64,000 nucleotides of DNA, from contig SIJG01000002.1 in NCBI GenBank assembly GCA_023374025.1, forward strand, positions 2,611,626 to 2,675,625, read 5' to 3'. Position 1 is the first letter of the stretch, and each line of letters opens with the position of its first letter. The notes under the pieces are model-generated. The model was given only the letters and a program-made list of their open reading frames with translations. It searched no databases and had not been told where the DNA came from. Source of the stretch: Heterodera schachtii (Eukaryota > Nematoda > Chromadorea > Rhabditida > Heteroderidae). A program made the position numbers and the translations under genes. This document shows positions 36,660-48,049 of this stretch, piece by piece.

Positions 36660-38197
36660 ACGGACATTAACATCGGACGAAACGGATACCAATTAAATTC
36701 ACCCTTTGTTATGCAGATGTTGTTATCACGTTATCGTTAGCTTTCTGTTTACGATTCTTTGCGCTTTGTTATCGTTTTGCATTGTGTTAGTTGTTTAACT
36801 AAGAATCGTTACGAATGTTTTCCAGGGAATGATTACCCAAATTCAATTTAAACCAATTCCCTAAAAATTTTATTAGAATTACGTGTCGGGATTAGGAGGC
36901 GGGCAATGCGTTTGAATGCCAAAATCCCGGGACCCTGCCCAATCATATAATCCGCCCTTAAGCGATATTCAATGGCATGAATGGAGGTGTGAATTTCGGC
37001 AGGGGGGCGGGAACCTGTTTGTCTCTCCTTCTGCTGTCCCTTCCGGCAATTTCGCTTTCTGTCCGTCCGTTCGTGCCCTGCGGCGGCTTCGTTTCGATCC
37101 GTCCCCCCCCCCCCATTTGCTGTGCGCAGCGTCATCCTCCCATCCTCACAATGTTCCATGTGATCTTCAGTCCATTCGCCGACGAGTGCCCTCCCCCCAT
37201 TTTTCTCCCCTTTTTCCTTTTCGCATGTGGCGAATCCGCCGCGCTTTTGATGAACAAGAGATTATTAACAAATGAAATGCGCGCTTCGATTGTCGTTCTC
37301 TCCCCTTCCAATTCAACTTCCTTCAGACAATAATACTCCCTCCGTCTTTTTGTTGTATCGCCCGTGGCGAATGCCGCTCCTCCGCCGGTAATACTTTTGC
37401 TGTAGCTTTCTCCATGGGGACAAGTCTTAGCGACACGGAAATTCTTGAAATCCACATTTGGGCCATTTCCATTTGATCTACCCGGACTCGCAGCAACCCG
37501 TGCCTCTGTCTCACTACGTCAATGGGTCTCCGGCACCCATATTGTTGCCAATGGAACAACAAACGAAGTTCACGTCGATTCAACAGCCGAACAATAACAC
37601 TAACATCAACAAGGTGAGAAACGCGTGGCACATTTAATTATAATTTTATTTCGCGTTTGTTAACACTTTATTTCTTCGTTTAACGTCAGGCGGAGTATTT
37701 GGTCAATGAGAAGGTATCGTAACGACTGTAAATTTTTTTTTCTTTTTAATAATAAAAATGTCTTTACGAGGAGTATTCGGGGTCGCTGATCATGAATATG
37801 ACATCCTTTTCGACAAATTTCGAAGCCCGGCTCTGAATTCGAACAAAAAGTCAAATTTTCAGATTTTTGCCCAAACTTTAATAAAAGATCATTTAAACAA
37901 TTTTTAGACTAAAATGGAAAATTTTATTTTGACTTTTTGTTCGAATTCAGGTTCGGGGTTCGAAATTGGTCGAAATGAATGTCATATTCGTGATCGGCGA
38001 CCCTCATAACCACATAAAATGTGTTTTCACAACCCTTTAGAAGAAAAAAAATTACTTCCAAAAAGGGGGGGGGGGGCACCAGCTTCAGTATTACGCTATT
38101 ACTCCAATGATGGATGCCTTTCCACTTCGTTTCGGTGTATTCAAACAAAGATTAACCAAAAATGTGAAACTCGAAAATTTGAATTTTCGACTTTTTG
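36660..38197 (+). repeat. Duplicated block Y, copy B
   Basis: Same content as 15328-16870, including the candidate exon ending NNNTNINK (to 37614) and the 24-base exon-like piece. Near-identical, with a few base changes and shorter poly-C/poly-G runs. No protein is assigned. Confidence 0.85.
37780..38003. mobile_element. 224-bp foldback/MITE-like element (copy B)
   Basis: Same element and same position as 16450-16673 in locus A. It shows that block Y was duplicated after this insertion. Confidence 0.7.
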
Positions 38198-38454
38198 TTT
38201 TGATGGGCTGCGTCGGCCCTTTGGCCAACGACGGAGACATCGCCATGGAGGGACGGACGGGGCCGGGCGCGGGCGGCACGCGCCAGTGCCATCAAACATT
38301 TGTGCCGTTGAACGGCTGCTGGGAGAGGGGGGCGGGACGCGACTCGTACCCCGTGGGAATGGTGTGCACAATTTGCTGCGAATGCAGCGCTCAGTTGGCG
38401 GCGGAGATGCGGCGCAGTCGCGGATGGACAAATGGGTACCGAATCGGACAGTGA
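38198..38454 (+). pseudogene. 5'-truncated copy of secreted Cys-rich protein exon 2 (B1)
   Basis: Same truncated copy as in locus A, and in inverted orientation to the complete gene 4 kb downstream. The two copies, with their 3' flanks (38198-38722 and 42431-41905), form a 525-bp inverted repeat within locus B. Confidence 0.8.
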
Positions 38455-38724
38455 CAAAACGAAAAGGCACGGAAAAAAAGACACTTCGGCAACGCCATAC
38501 AACGACAAAAGCCCTTCGAACAGTTGAAAAGCCATGCAAAAAACGAAAAGCAAACAATTAATTAATGTCCGATATTGTTTTTTGTAAATACCCATCCTAA
38601 ACAACCCCCGGGGCATCCGTTCATTCACTCACTCATTTATTTGTTTAACGGCGCATTGAATCTCAGTGATTTTAAACACGTAATTTATTTCTCGCGAATT
38701 GAAATGATAAAGTCGGTTTGATAC

Positions 38725-39055
38725 CAAAAGCAATGTGTGCTTAAAAATTTGGGTATATTGATCATAGTCACCAAGCTCAAAATTGCTTAAAAACAGTCAG
38801 AATCGATGTAAAACGCATAAAAATGGGATGGACTGATCACGAATATGACCTTAATTTTGCAAAATCCGAACCCCGAACCCTAATTCGAACAAAATTCGAA
38901 ACGCATAAATGTCTCACAAACACACGTACGCACCCAAACAGACTTCCCTCCCTTTACTTTTTCAAATACTTTTTTAACGCAAAACTCAAACAAAACGCCA
39001 CACTAATTCAAACACGGACACATACACACAATAAACTTTATTTTTACTGTTCTTG
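38725..39055. other. Unique spacer within locus B
   Basis: Not found in locus A. It contains one arm-like relative of the 224-bp foldback element (GATCACGAATATGAC at about 38835). Otherwise nothing is recognised. Confidence 0.5.
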
Positions 39056-39074
39056 ACCGAATATCACTAAACAA

Positions 39075-40341
39075 ATGAAACATTTGGCTGTTCGCTTTTT
39101 GCGTCAAACCAATCTCGCTCGAATTGCATCCGACACATATCCATTGTCCGGTCTGAATAACTACATTCACGTGGTTGATCCTCAGCTTGATTTTCGGGAT
39201 CGTTTTCAGGGAGAAAACGGTTTTTTGTTTATCATGATTTATTTTTTCATTAAACAATTTAAAATAATATTCAGCGATTGAACTCTCTCGTAGCATTTTG
39301 GCACGGAAACTTTCGCTTGATCTGTTAAAAATACGCAATGAATACGAAATCTGGTGTATGGCATTTAAAAGCCATTTGAATGCGGAGGTGTTTCTCTCTG
39401 AAATAATCGTGAATTACTCGTTAAATTAAGCACAGCCCTCCCCTCGAAAAGCGGCACATCCGTGGCAAATTATTGGACAGCTCCGCCGGCCTTTTGTCCG
39501 TTTTGGAATTGCCCAACGATTTGGACCGTTACGTCCCCTCAACCAGCAGCAAAAGTGAAGAATCCTCCGTTTGCGACACGATTCACAACAATCAGTCACT
39601 GATCGATGCCGTCGTCTCTCAAATTAACAAAAAGGCCCATCGATGGAATTCCGTCCAACTTCGCCGTTTCATTCTCAGTGCTCTCCAACGACTAATTTTT
39701 ACTGCCCTACAACCAAAGCCACAAATGGTCACTTTCCCCCATTTGGTCAGAGCCGCGGTGGTCGAAGCGTGCAATTTGCAATTGGACGCATTTCCGCTGG
39801 TCGTCGAAAATGACTCCTATTTGAGCCTTGCAGGTGCTTTCTGAAAATGTTTGTTTAGATTACCATTATTTGGCTTCAATTTTCAGGCGTCGATTTGCCC
39901 TCGCTCATTTCCCCTCTGATCAAATGCCGATTTTCCCCCAAATCCAACCATTGGCCGCTCGTTTTGCTCTCTTCAGGAAACGTTTATCCGTCTCTTTCTT
40001 CTCCTCGGGCCAAGGAATCGGCACCGTTCGGCCAAAATGCCCAACTTTCTCTCCTTTTAATGGATGAACACTCTCACGAATGTTCCGAAACTGTCCAACA
40101 ATTGGCTTTGTTGTTGCGTGCCTTTCTTTCCGAAATTGGCCTTTCGTTTGACATTGGTTTTTCTTTTTTTTTTCAACAAATGTTTAGTAATTCAATGCAT
40201 TATTTAGCTGATGTTAATCCGCCGAATTTGTTTCTTTACGAACGGTCGGCCTTTTCATTTTCCCACTCGACGATGGAATTGGCCCGTTTCTCTAACATCG
40301 GTTGGTTTTCATTAGCGATCAAACCGGGCCGGCAAATTTGA
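39075..40341 (+). CDS. Degenerate mitochondrial seryl-tRNA-synthetase-like protein, intact copy
   Basis: Five exons in consistent phase: 39075-39219, 39275-39387, 39431-39833, 39887-40156, 40208-40341; 354 residues. The first 20 residues (MKHLAVRFLRQTNLARIASD) look like a mitochondrial presequence. Segments line up in order with mitochondrial SerRS: DPQLDFRDRF and the helical arm, KLLDSSAGLLSVLELPNDLD (LPN motif), MVTFPHLVRAAVVEACNLQL (the TVPDL...EGCG region), DSYLSLAG (the LAGTAE region), HWPLVLLSSGNVYPSL (class II motif 2 region), then LLLRAFLSEIGLSFDI. The motif 2 Arg-Glu pair and the TAE serine-binding loop are missing, and the protein stops before motif 3. It is therefore probably a non-catalytic paralogue, comparable in kind to insect SLIMP. 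A true housekeeping sars-2 would have to be elsewhere. Confidence 0.65.
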
Positions 40342-40654
40342 GAATTCCGATCTCTAGTTCATATTCCCTTTTATTCATTAACCAAATAAATGATTGTAGG
40401 CGATTATGTGAGCAGGCGCGCTCAGATAAAGAAAATGAACGAAGACGGAGACATTTACTTGAAAATGGCTTTTGTACGGGTGAATTTGGATGCATTCGTG
40501 AAATGTTATAAATTGACCATTTAATTTTGTTTTTTAATAAATTATTTCGACTTTTTTGGTGTGTTAATATTCGTATTCAGTCGCTTTCTCTGTGATAACC
40601 TATTTATCTTTGGTTTTTTTTCCATTTTCTTTTGCTTTGTTTTAGTTCGTTTTA

Positions 40655-41424
40655 ATGTCTTCCGCTAGAATTTCTTCGGCTGATTCTTCTGTCGTCTCTG
40701 TGTCCAACAAAGGCATTTCTCTTGGTCTTTCCTCCTCTGGCACTTCTCCGAGTAATGTCATCGTTTCTTCTGTGCCTGTCAAAAACCATACTTTCCGTGG
40801 TCTTTCCCCCATTGGCGATGTTACTTCGCTCTTCCGTGACGTCTTAGGCCCTTTAACGGCCGTTCGAAGACAAAGTCCGACAGTTCAAGTCGCCGCTGGG
40901 GCAGGCGGAGGAATGTGAGGGAAAAAGATCGCTTTTCCAATCCTGTTTGTTTTTTAGAATCGCCGGTTACGTTTTTGGGAAAACCAGCAAAATGGTTGCC
41001 ATTCTTCTTGGCTCGACCGTTCTCTTCCTTCAGGTGATTGATTAATGCAATCGAAGAAAGCGCCTCATTTATTTTGATGTGTTTAGTTCGCCCAATGCAA
41101 AGGCTATCTGCAAATCCAAAACGGAAAACTCAAAATGGCTGAACAGCGATTTTTCAATGTCATATATAATGGGAATATATATTTTACTTCTGTTTTTGGT
41201 AATCAGACGACACTGGCGATCAAAATTCGCATTCTCGAAATTCTCCATATTCCTATTGCGGAACAAATACTTTGGCGCCTCGGTAATTTAAGTTTTTTGC
41301 ATATTTCAAGTCAACACTGTTTTCATTGGATAATCCCTTTCAGTTCTTCAAAATAGTGTCTGACAGTGCTCACTTTCTCTGCGGAATCGTCGGCGGAATT
41401 CTCGTCGGATTTGGCATGTCATAA
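40655..41424 (+). pseudogene. FUN14 gene copy fused to the ubiquitin-like exon
   Basis: Exons 1 (40655-40914) and 2 (40958-41033) match the intact FUN14 gene at 19138-17878 and are open. Exon 3 begins normally at 41087 (FAQCKGYLQIQNGKL). After 45 bases it runs, still in frame, into the ubiquitin-like exon (MAEQRFFNVIYNGN...), which continues with its own GTAATT donor at 41284. The helical middle of FUN14 is lost. The last FUN14 exon is present (from about 41344 to the stop at 41424). Joining it from that donor shifts the frame and stops after a few residues, so the second membrane helix is not made. It could encode a hybrid protein or nothing. Confidence 0.75.
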
Positions 41425-42175
41425 TCAGCGGGCGGATTAAACAACGGTAAAATGAAATAAATGTCTGATGTGTTGCTCCAATTATGATCTCCGTTTTATG
41501 TCAACAAATAATGATGGGATTAAATTTCTTTTTTATTACCTTTCGGCAAATGCAATTCAAAAAGGCAAATGAATCAGATAAATAAATGTATTAATTTGGA
41601 GTGTGTTTTTTGGTTGGTTGAATTTCTAATCGGTTCTTCGCCGTTTGGATGACATAATTGCGCCCAAAATTGGCGCTGTTTCAAGGCCGTGGGGTGCGTT
41701 CTGTACCCGGGGGGTGCGTAATGGTAATTCGATCCACCACGCCTAAATTAATCGCATCACTTGTTGACCAAATTGGAAATGCGAACGCACCCGGACAATT
41801 ACGAAAAACTCATCAATTGTGAAACTCAAAAATTAAACAAATTAGCAAATTAAATGTCCCAATTTTCATTTTTGACTTCGTTTGTTTTAAGCGCCCATTG
41901 TTTTGGTTTCAAACCGACTTTATCATTTCAATTCGTGAGAAATAAATTACGTGTTTAAAATCACTGAGATTCAATGCGCCGTTAAACAAATAAATGAGTG
42001 AGTGAATGAACGGATGCCCCGGGGGTTGTTTAGGATGGGTATTTACAAAAAACAATATCGGACATTAATTAATTGTTTGCTTTTCGTTTTTTGCATGGCT
42101 TTTCAACTGTTCGAAGGGCTTTTGTCGTTGTATGGCGTTGCCGAAGTGTCTTTTTTTCCGTGCCTTTTCGTTTTG
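41425..42175. other. Intergenic DNA shared with locus A
   Basis: Reverse complement of 17127-17877. It lies between the converging FUN14 copy and the secreted-protein gene. Confidence 0.6.
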
Positions 42176-43116
42176 TCACTGTCCGATTCGGTACCCATTT
42201 GTCCATCCGCGACTGCGCCGCATCTCCGCCGCCAACTGAGCGCTGCATTCGCAGCAAATTGTGCACACCATTCCCACGGGGTACGAGTCGCGTCCCGCCC
42301 CCCTCTCCCAGCAGCCGTTCAACGGCACAAATGTTTGATGGCACTGGCGCGTGCCGCCCGCGCCCGGCCCCGTCCGTCCCTCCAGGGCGATGTCTCCGTC
42401 GTTGGCCAAAGGGCCGACGCAGCCCATCAAATGGCACGAGGGCGCAGCAATCTGTGGATGAACAACAGTCAGTGAAAGATTGGGACTGAGTCGCTTCTCA
42501 CTCTGTCCAGGTCGGCGCCGCCCATGAAAAATGCCGCCGGATTTATCAGCGCGTCGCCACCATTTGCGGCGTCTCCAAAGGCTTCCGTCGCCGTCGGCCG
42601 TTGCGCGCGTTGAGTCCCCACCGCGGCTGCGGCGCCGCTCATTCTCCGCGCCAAAGAGTCCGTCGGTGGCAAAAGTCGGCCTATGCCATGCTGCTGCTGT
42701 TGTTTCTGTTGTCGTCCCATTCCTCGCCACTCGTCGTCGTCCGCGTTCAATGCAATGATTTTGGCATCCGCCGTTAGTTTCGGAACGACCGCCGGCGGCG
42801 ACGGATTCTTCACGCGACGCAACCCTTTCAGTACAAATGCCTTTTGCTCGGAGGGTTCGAAAGCGAAGGGCGCCGCACCGCCCGCGGCGTCACTTTCCTT
42901 TCGCTGTGCGTCTGAAAATGTTTTGGCACGGATAATGAAACAAGCAGCAGCAGAGTGATATTTATTACCATCCACCGCAGAAAATGCATCAATTTGCATC
43001 ATGCGCTGCTGCTGTTGCGTTAGTGCCGCGGCTGAGTTGGGCAGCGCGGGGATGGCACCGCCAAAGAGGGGAAAAGCGACGAGAAGCAGAGCAATTAGCA
43101 GAAACATTGTGGTCAA
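42176..43116 (-). CDS. Secreted protein with C-terminal cysteine cluster
   Basis: Exon 1 is 43116-42502 and exon 2 is 42451-42176, with a 50-bp intron (GTGAGAAG...CCACAG); 296 residues. A clear signal peptide is seen (MTTMFLLIALLLVAFPLFGG, cleavage near GAIP). The middle is low-complexity, with Gln runs and Ala/Arg-rich segments. Exon 2 carries all the patterned cysteines: CHLMGC, then RQCHQTFVPLNGC, then VCTICCEC. No family is recognised. A secreted, repeat-rich, cysteine-tailed protein with duplicated fragments nearby could be a cuticle or gland-secreted protein; the sequence does not decide. A TATA box lies upstream at 43263-43256. Confidence 0.75.
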
Positions 43117-43255
43117 TTAAGAGAATCAACGAGCAGTCAATTAATAATTAATTATTTATCTATGTGATGCGAGAATGACTTTTTGAATGGAAGGAAAACG
43201 GACGAACCAACGAATGAATGAGCGAATTTGTTGATCGGACGAACATCGCAGTTCC

Positions 43256-43263
43256 TTTTTATA
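43256..43263 (-). promoter_or_regulatory. Candidate TATA box of the secreted-protein gene
   Basis: Reading on the minus strand the sequence is GGCTATAAAAAGGAAC, about 140 bp before the ATG at 43116. It matches the TATAAAA consensus with GC-rich flanks. Confidence 0.6.
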
Positions 43264-44389
43264 GCCCTGCGCGGGTGCCCAAAAAGGCAAACGAACTTTG
43301 AAATGGGCGGGGCACGCCCCGGGGGGGGGGGGGGCGTCATCCCCACATCGCCAAACAGCGCAGCAACAGCCGAACAGAGAGAGAGTAAGCAGAAAAACGC
43401 GTCAACATTCTTCACCTTCCCCGCCCCCCCTCAGTTCACTAATTGTCCAAATGCCCTCGGGGGAAGGGAAGGGAAGGGAATTAATTGTCTGCCCAACAAA
43501 ATGAATTCCCGCGATAAAATATAATAAAAAATTGTGCTGATCATCGTTGGGGAATTATGGTGGATGTGAAAGGAATTCGTCAAAAAGTGAAATGATGAAA
43601 TTGAGAGAAAAGACACAAAAAACAGTGATTGACCAATTTAGCAACAATTTCAAATTATTATAGTTTATATTTTAAATGTTATTAGCTGAAAAGGGAGTAA
43701 CTACAAGTGCAACGTGCACTCACTCTCCGGTCACTCGTTCTAATCATTCCTTCTGATCGGTCTCTTTAATCAATCCAGCACTTCCTCGTTTTGAGCATTG
43801 CCCTAAGCACTCTATTTTTGATCACTAATATCGCTCGTTGTTGATCAGTCGCTCTAATCACTCTGCTTAAGACTCCTCGATCACTACATTTGATTAGTGT
43901 CCCTTATTAATTCCTCTGATCACCTCCGTTCATTTTCAGCCACAAAATGGGCCACAAATTACAAAATTTGAAAGGCCGCTCAAATAAAATGATGTTTACT
44001 TCATATTTCAACCTTTCATTGCTGAATGATTGTGAGTGTTTTCCACTCGATCACTTCGTCCATAATCAATTAATCCATCAAATCATTCATCCGTCCCTTT
44101 TTCGTCCCTTTCCCAAATTTCTTCCCATCGTTCCGTCGCCATTCGACCAAATTAATTGGCAATTGTTTGTTGACGAATTTCTTTTAAACTGATGTTGGCC
44201 CATTCATTGTAAGGACCAAAAAGGGAATTATTGAAGAAGTGATTATCGACGGAGGAGAAAAACGAACGGAGAAAAAGAAAAAAAGAGAAAAGAGAAAAAA
44301 AGGGAAATTGGGGAAAAAGAGGGGGGACAAAAGGAATTGGCAAGAAAACATTTGAAATCAGTTACCCTATTGGTTTTTACCTGAAATTC
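43264..44389. other. Intergenic DNA with short GATCACT-type repeats
   Basis: Poly-G at 43320-43334. Clustered GATCA/CTCTAATCA words at about 43690-43930 look like a decayed short repeat. An open frame at 43947-44192 begins just after a TTTTCAG and could be a small gene, but no family is seen. Confidence 0.4.
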
Positions 44390-44850
44390 TGTGTGGAATT
44401 TGAATCACAAACCCCTTTCCCCCCTTCCCCCGCCCTTTCTCAACTCTCAACCCCCCCCCCCCCCATTTTCCCCCTTTCCCCGCTTTTCTCCCCCTTTCCC
44501 CCCATTTTCCCCCTTTCCCCGCTTTTCTCCCCCTTTCTCCCCCTTTCCCCCCCATTTTCCCCCTTTCCCCGCTTTTCTCCCCCTTTCTCCCCCTTTCCCC
44601 CCCCATTTTCCCCCTTTCCCCGCTTTTCTCCCCCTTTCTCCCCCTTTCCCCCCCATTTTCCCCCTTTCCCCGCTTTTCTCCCCCTTTCTCCCCCTTTCCC
44701 CCCATTTTCCCCCTTTCCCCGCTTTTCTCCCCCTTTCTCCCCCTTTCCCCCCATTTTCCCCCTTTCCCCGCTTTTCTCCCCCTTTCTCCCCCTTTCCCCC
44801 CATTTTCCCCCTTTCCCCGCTTTTCCCCCACTTTCCCCGCCTTTTCTCCC
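44390..44850. repeat. C/T-rich minisatellite
   Basis: About eight units of 45-58 bp built from CCCCATTTTCCCCCTTTCCC, CGCTTTTCTCCCCC and TTTCTCCCCC. Long Pro/Phe/Ser frames on one strand and Gly/Lys/Glu frames on the other are by-products of the repeat. Confidence 0.9.
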
Positions 44851-47158
44851 CATTTTTATCCCTTTTTCGAATTGTTCTTCGCCCTCCCCCTTTTTTTCTC
44901 TTTCGAATTTTTTATTTGGCATCATTTATCAATGTTCTCCTCTTTCTCGTCCTTCAGTCTTTTTTATTTCGACAATAAAATGACCATTTTTGATGTTATT
45001 TTTATAAAATTCTCTCCTCCCCCTGCCATATTCCGCGCATTTTAAATTGTTTTATTTATTTTTATGGTTTTGGCGGAGGGTAAAATGAATGAATGGAGGG
45101 ACTATTTTTTCAAATATTTGCAAAATAAATCATACACCATAATAATGATCGAAATATCTTTTTGTTTCTCGAGTTGAAAACTGATCGAAATTCTCCAAAT
45201 TTGTTGTTTTTTTGGTGAGAGAATTCGCCAAACTCTGCGAATGAATTCAAAATGTAAACAAACGGACAAACGAAGTTTCTGCTGTCATTGTTTTTCAACT
45301 CCGTCGATGATGATCATCTGTCTCTCTCAAACAATGAATTTGAAATGAGTGATTTTCAGCAGAATTCCGAATTAATGAGAAGTGATCAATCAATCGGACG
45401 AGGGGGGGGGCGAAGAATTTGAGGAATTTGCCGATTGAAAATGAATGGCAAAAGAAACAATGGCAAAAGAAAAAGTCGGAATTTGCGATGGATTAACCCG
45501 TAGGGCGACAAATGGCCAAAGACCAAACGATCAGCGGAAAATCAGCGCCAACTTATCATATCATAATAATCAACTTGTCAAAGTCTCCAAGTTAGCCTCC
45601 TCCGACAAATTCTTCGAATTGCTTTTTCGGTCACTTTGTTTGGTAATAATTCCATCCTCCTCCCTCCCCCGGCTTTTTCCCCTCCCCCCCAATTCCATCA
45701 GCAAAAGTGCCATTTCCTTAGCTGTTCCATAAAAGGAATGAGATTACCTTTTGCCTCTTCTGACTGGCTTTTCCTCTGCTCTGCTGCTGAAGTGCCCCCC
45801 CCCCCCCCTCCGATAAGTCCCAATTTTCGTCCCCTCCTTTTGCCCCCGCTCCCCACTTTTTTGATAAGTCCCAATTTTCCACTTCTTCTCCCCCCCCCCC
45901 CTCCCCTCGTATTTTTTCATTCCTTCGGTGAATGAATTCTTTGGAGTGATTGAGAAATTAAACGCAAATTTTTTATCCAAAAATGGGGTGGCCTTGAAAA
46001 AGGGGCAAAACAAAAATTGAATTTGACGAAGAAATGACGCAGAAATCAGTTGAAAAAAGCACCGGCGATCAAATGACGGAGAAAAACGCCGTGGGGGACA
46101 AACTTTGATCAGAAAAGAGCGAATTGGACAGAAAAAATTAGTTGAAATGGGTATAATTGGGCAAAATTAGCCAAAAAGCGAAGGGCAAATGGCCAAAACG
46201 GAAGAAATTTCAAAAACCAAAAAACATTTCATTTTCTGGCCCTAAATTTTAGCCTTTGTTTTTTGTCTTTGTTAAGAGTTGCGACGGGACGGAAATCCGA
46301 TAATCCCGTGAAAAAGTGGAGGAAAGGCACTTGAATAAATTCTTCCAGATGAGAAGGGCCACCAATTCCATTGCTTCGCTTTGCCCCTTTCTCATGGGGA
46401 AACATTCGCCCGGCCGATCGCCCCCGGGGGGACAACGCCCGGCAAAAGCAAAAGCGAAGGCAAAAGCAAACGGAAAGGAAAACGCAGTGCCAAACGATGG
46501 ACGATTCTTCCGCCTCACAGCGAATGTGGCAACGGATGCAAGAAGTGTATGTGAGGACGAAGAAGGTGGGCCAGGCAATTAATTAACGCAGGTAATGCAT
46601 GTGAAGCATGTGACAAACACGTGGTGAAAAGGGGGGGGGGGGAAATTGAGCCAATTGAAAGGGGGGGGGGACGGAATGCCAAGGAAAAGCACCCGAGGGG
46701 GGACGGAATGCCAAAGAAAATCCGAAAAAAAGTCTGACAGCCACCAAAATCAGCGGGCGGGGGGAATCATATGCCGGCAAAAGAGAGAGAGTTCAAAAAG
46801 TGTGTTGGGAACAGAAAGAAGGAGCAGCATGCTGCTCAAAAGATGAATGGACAGTTGTTTCCCCCGCCGGTGATCAAAGATCGTTCTCTGATCAGCACAA
46901 AAAGGGAAAAAAGAAAAGCCCTCGGGGGATGAAAGGGAAGGGCCGCCGTACGGAGGGGGGGGGGGGGGGGGGGGAACGCCAGCGGCACACAAATTGCCCC
47001 CCCCCGTCCAACTTTTCTCCGTCTCCGTTTGCCTTTGATGAGCGGCTGTTCCGCCATTTGCCCCCGACGGGGGACCCAAAAACCTTTCCAACCCAACGCC
47101 CCTCAGGCGATATAAAGCGAAGAAAGCGCCCCTCAAACATTTTTAATGGCCTCGGTGA

Positions 47159-47202
<44 letters not shown>

Positions 47203-48049
47203 ATCCGCCAAAGCCAAAGCCAACAAATTGGAAAGGCCAAAAGCATTCAGTCATCCGACGGATGGCTTAAAATAAATCACAGAAAAGAAAAGCACAAATC
47301 CATTTTTACCATTTTAAATGATTCCATTCTTTTTGCGGCTTTTAATTTTAAAATTATTAATTAATTTGGCAATTATTTCCATTCGAATTTTCCGCCCAAT
47401 GATTCATTCTTTTCTTTTCTCTTCAATTCTTTGCTCATTTCCCCCCCCCAATCTTTGATCCTTCCAATTTATTAATTGAAATTTACAATTTGCTCAGTTT
47501 TCCGAGTGCGCCGTGTGCAAAACCTAAGCCAATTTGTGCTTATGTTTTATTCATTTGTCTCTCTCTCCGGGGACAAACGGCGAAAAGCGACGAGTGCCAA
47601 TGGCATTTTTGAGAGATTTGCCCCCCCCCCCGGGACATTTTGCATTGGCACTTTATTATTTGTCATTTTAATCCGACCCCCCCCCCCCCCCCCGCCCGGC
47701 ACAGAGTCATTTTCCGCATTTTCCGCTCCAACGAATTTTCGGCATTTTCGCGCGTCAGCGAATGAATTGGCAAATGTTTTCGAATAATCATAAGCAGGCG
47801 GAGGAATTTGCTGCTGTTCCCTTTGCTAATGTTTCGCTTCCGCCGTTTGTCCCTTTTCTGTTGCTCATTTTTGTTTGCCTTTCCCCAAATTTCTCAAAAT
47901 GTTTTATTTTAAGTTTTTTTAAGTGTCCCCCTTTCCCCCCTTTTTTCCTTTTTTTCCTTTGAATTTTCCTCCATAATATCATTTCTTTCTTTCTTTTTTT
48001 TGTGTAAATTAGTCAAATTTCCGCCCGTTTTTCGCTGTACGACACCGCC
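44851..48049. other. Intergenic DNA, simple-sequence rich
   Basis: Poly-C and poly-G runs (45797, 45890, 46630, 46960, 47680) and a (TC)n microsatellite at 47158-47204. A short frame at 46498-46569 (MDDSSASQRMWQRMQEVYVR, before AAGAAG/GTGG) could be a 5' exon; nothing downstream confirms it. A GATATAAAG at about 47110 could be a TATA box. No gene can be supported. Confidence 0.4.

Noticed and set aside
40156..40207. Frameshift between the two synthetase-like copies at a poly-T run
   Set aside because: The run lies inside a 51-bp intron (GTTTTTC...TTATTTAG) that joins exons in phase in both copies, so its length does not matter.
44391..44983. Pro/Phe-rich 195-codon frames and Gly/Lys/Glu frames
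   Set aside because: Translation of a C/T minisatellite in several frames at once.
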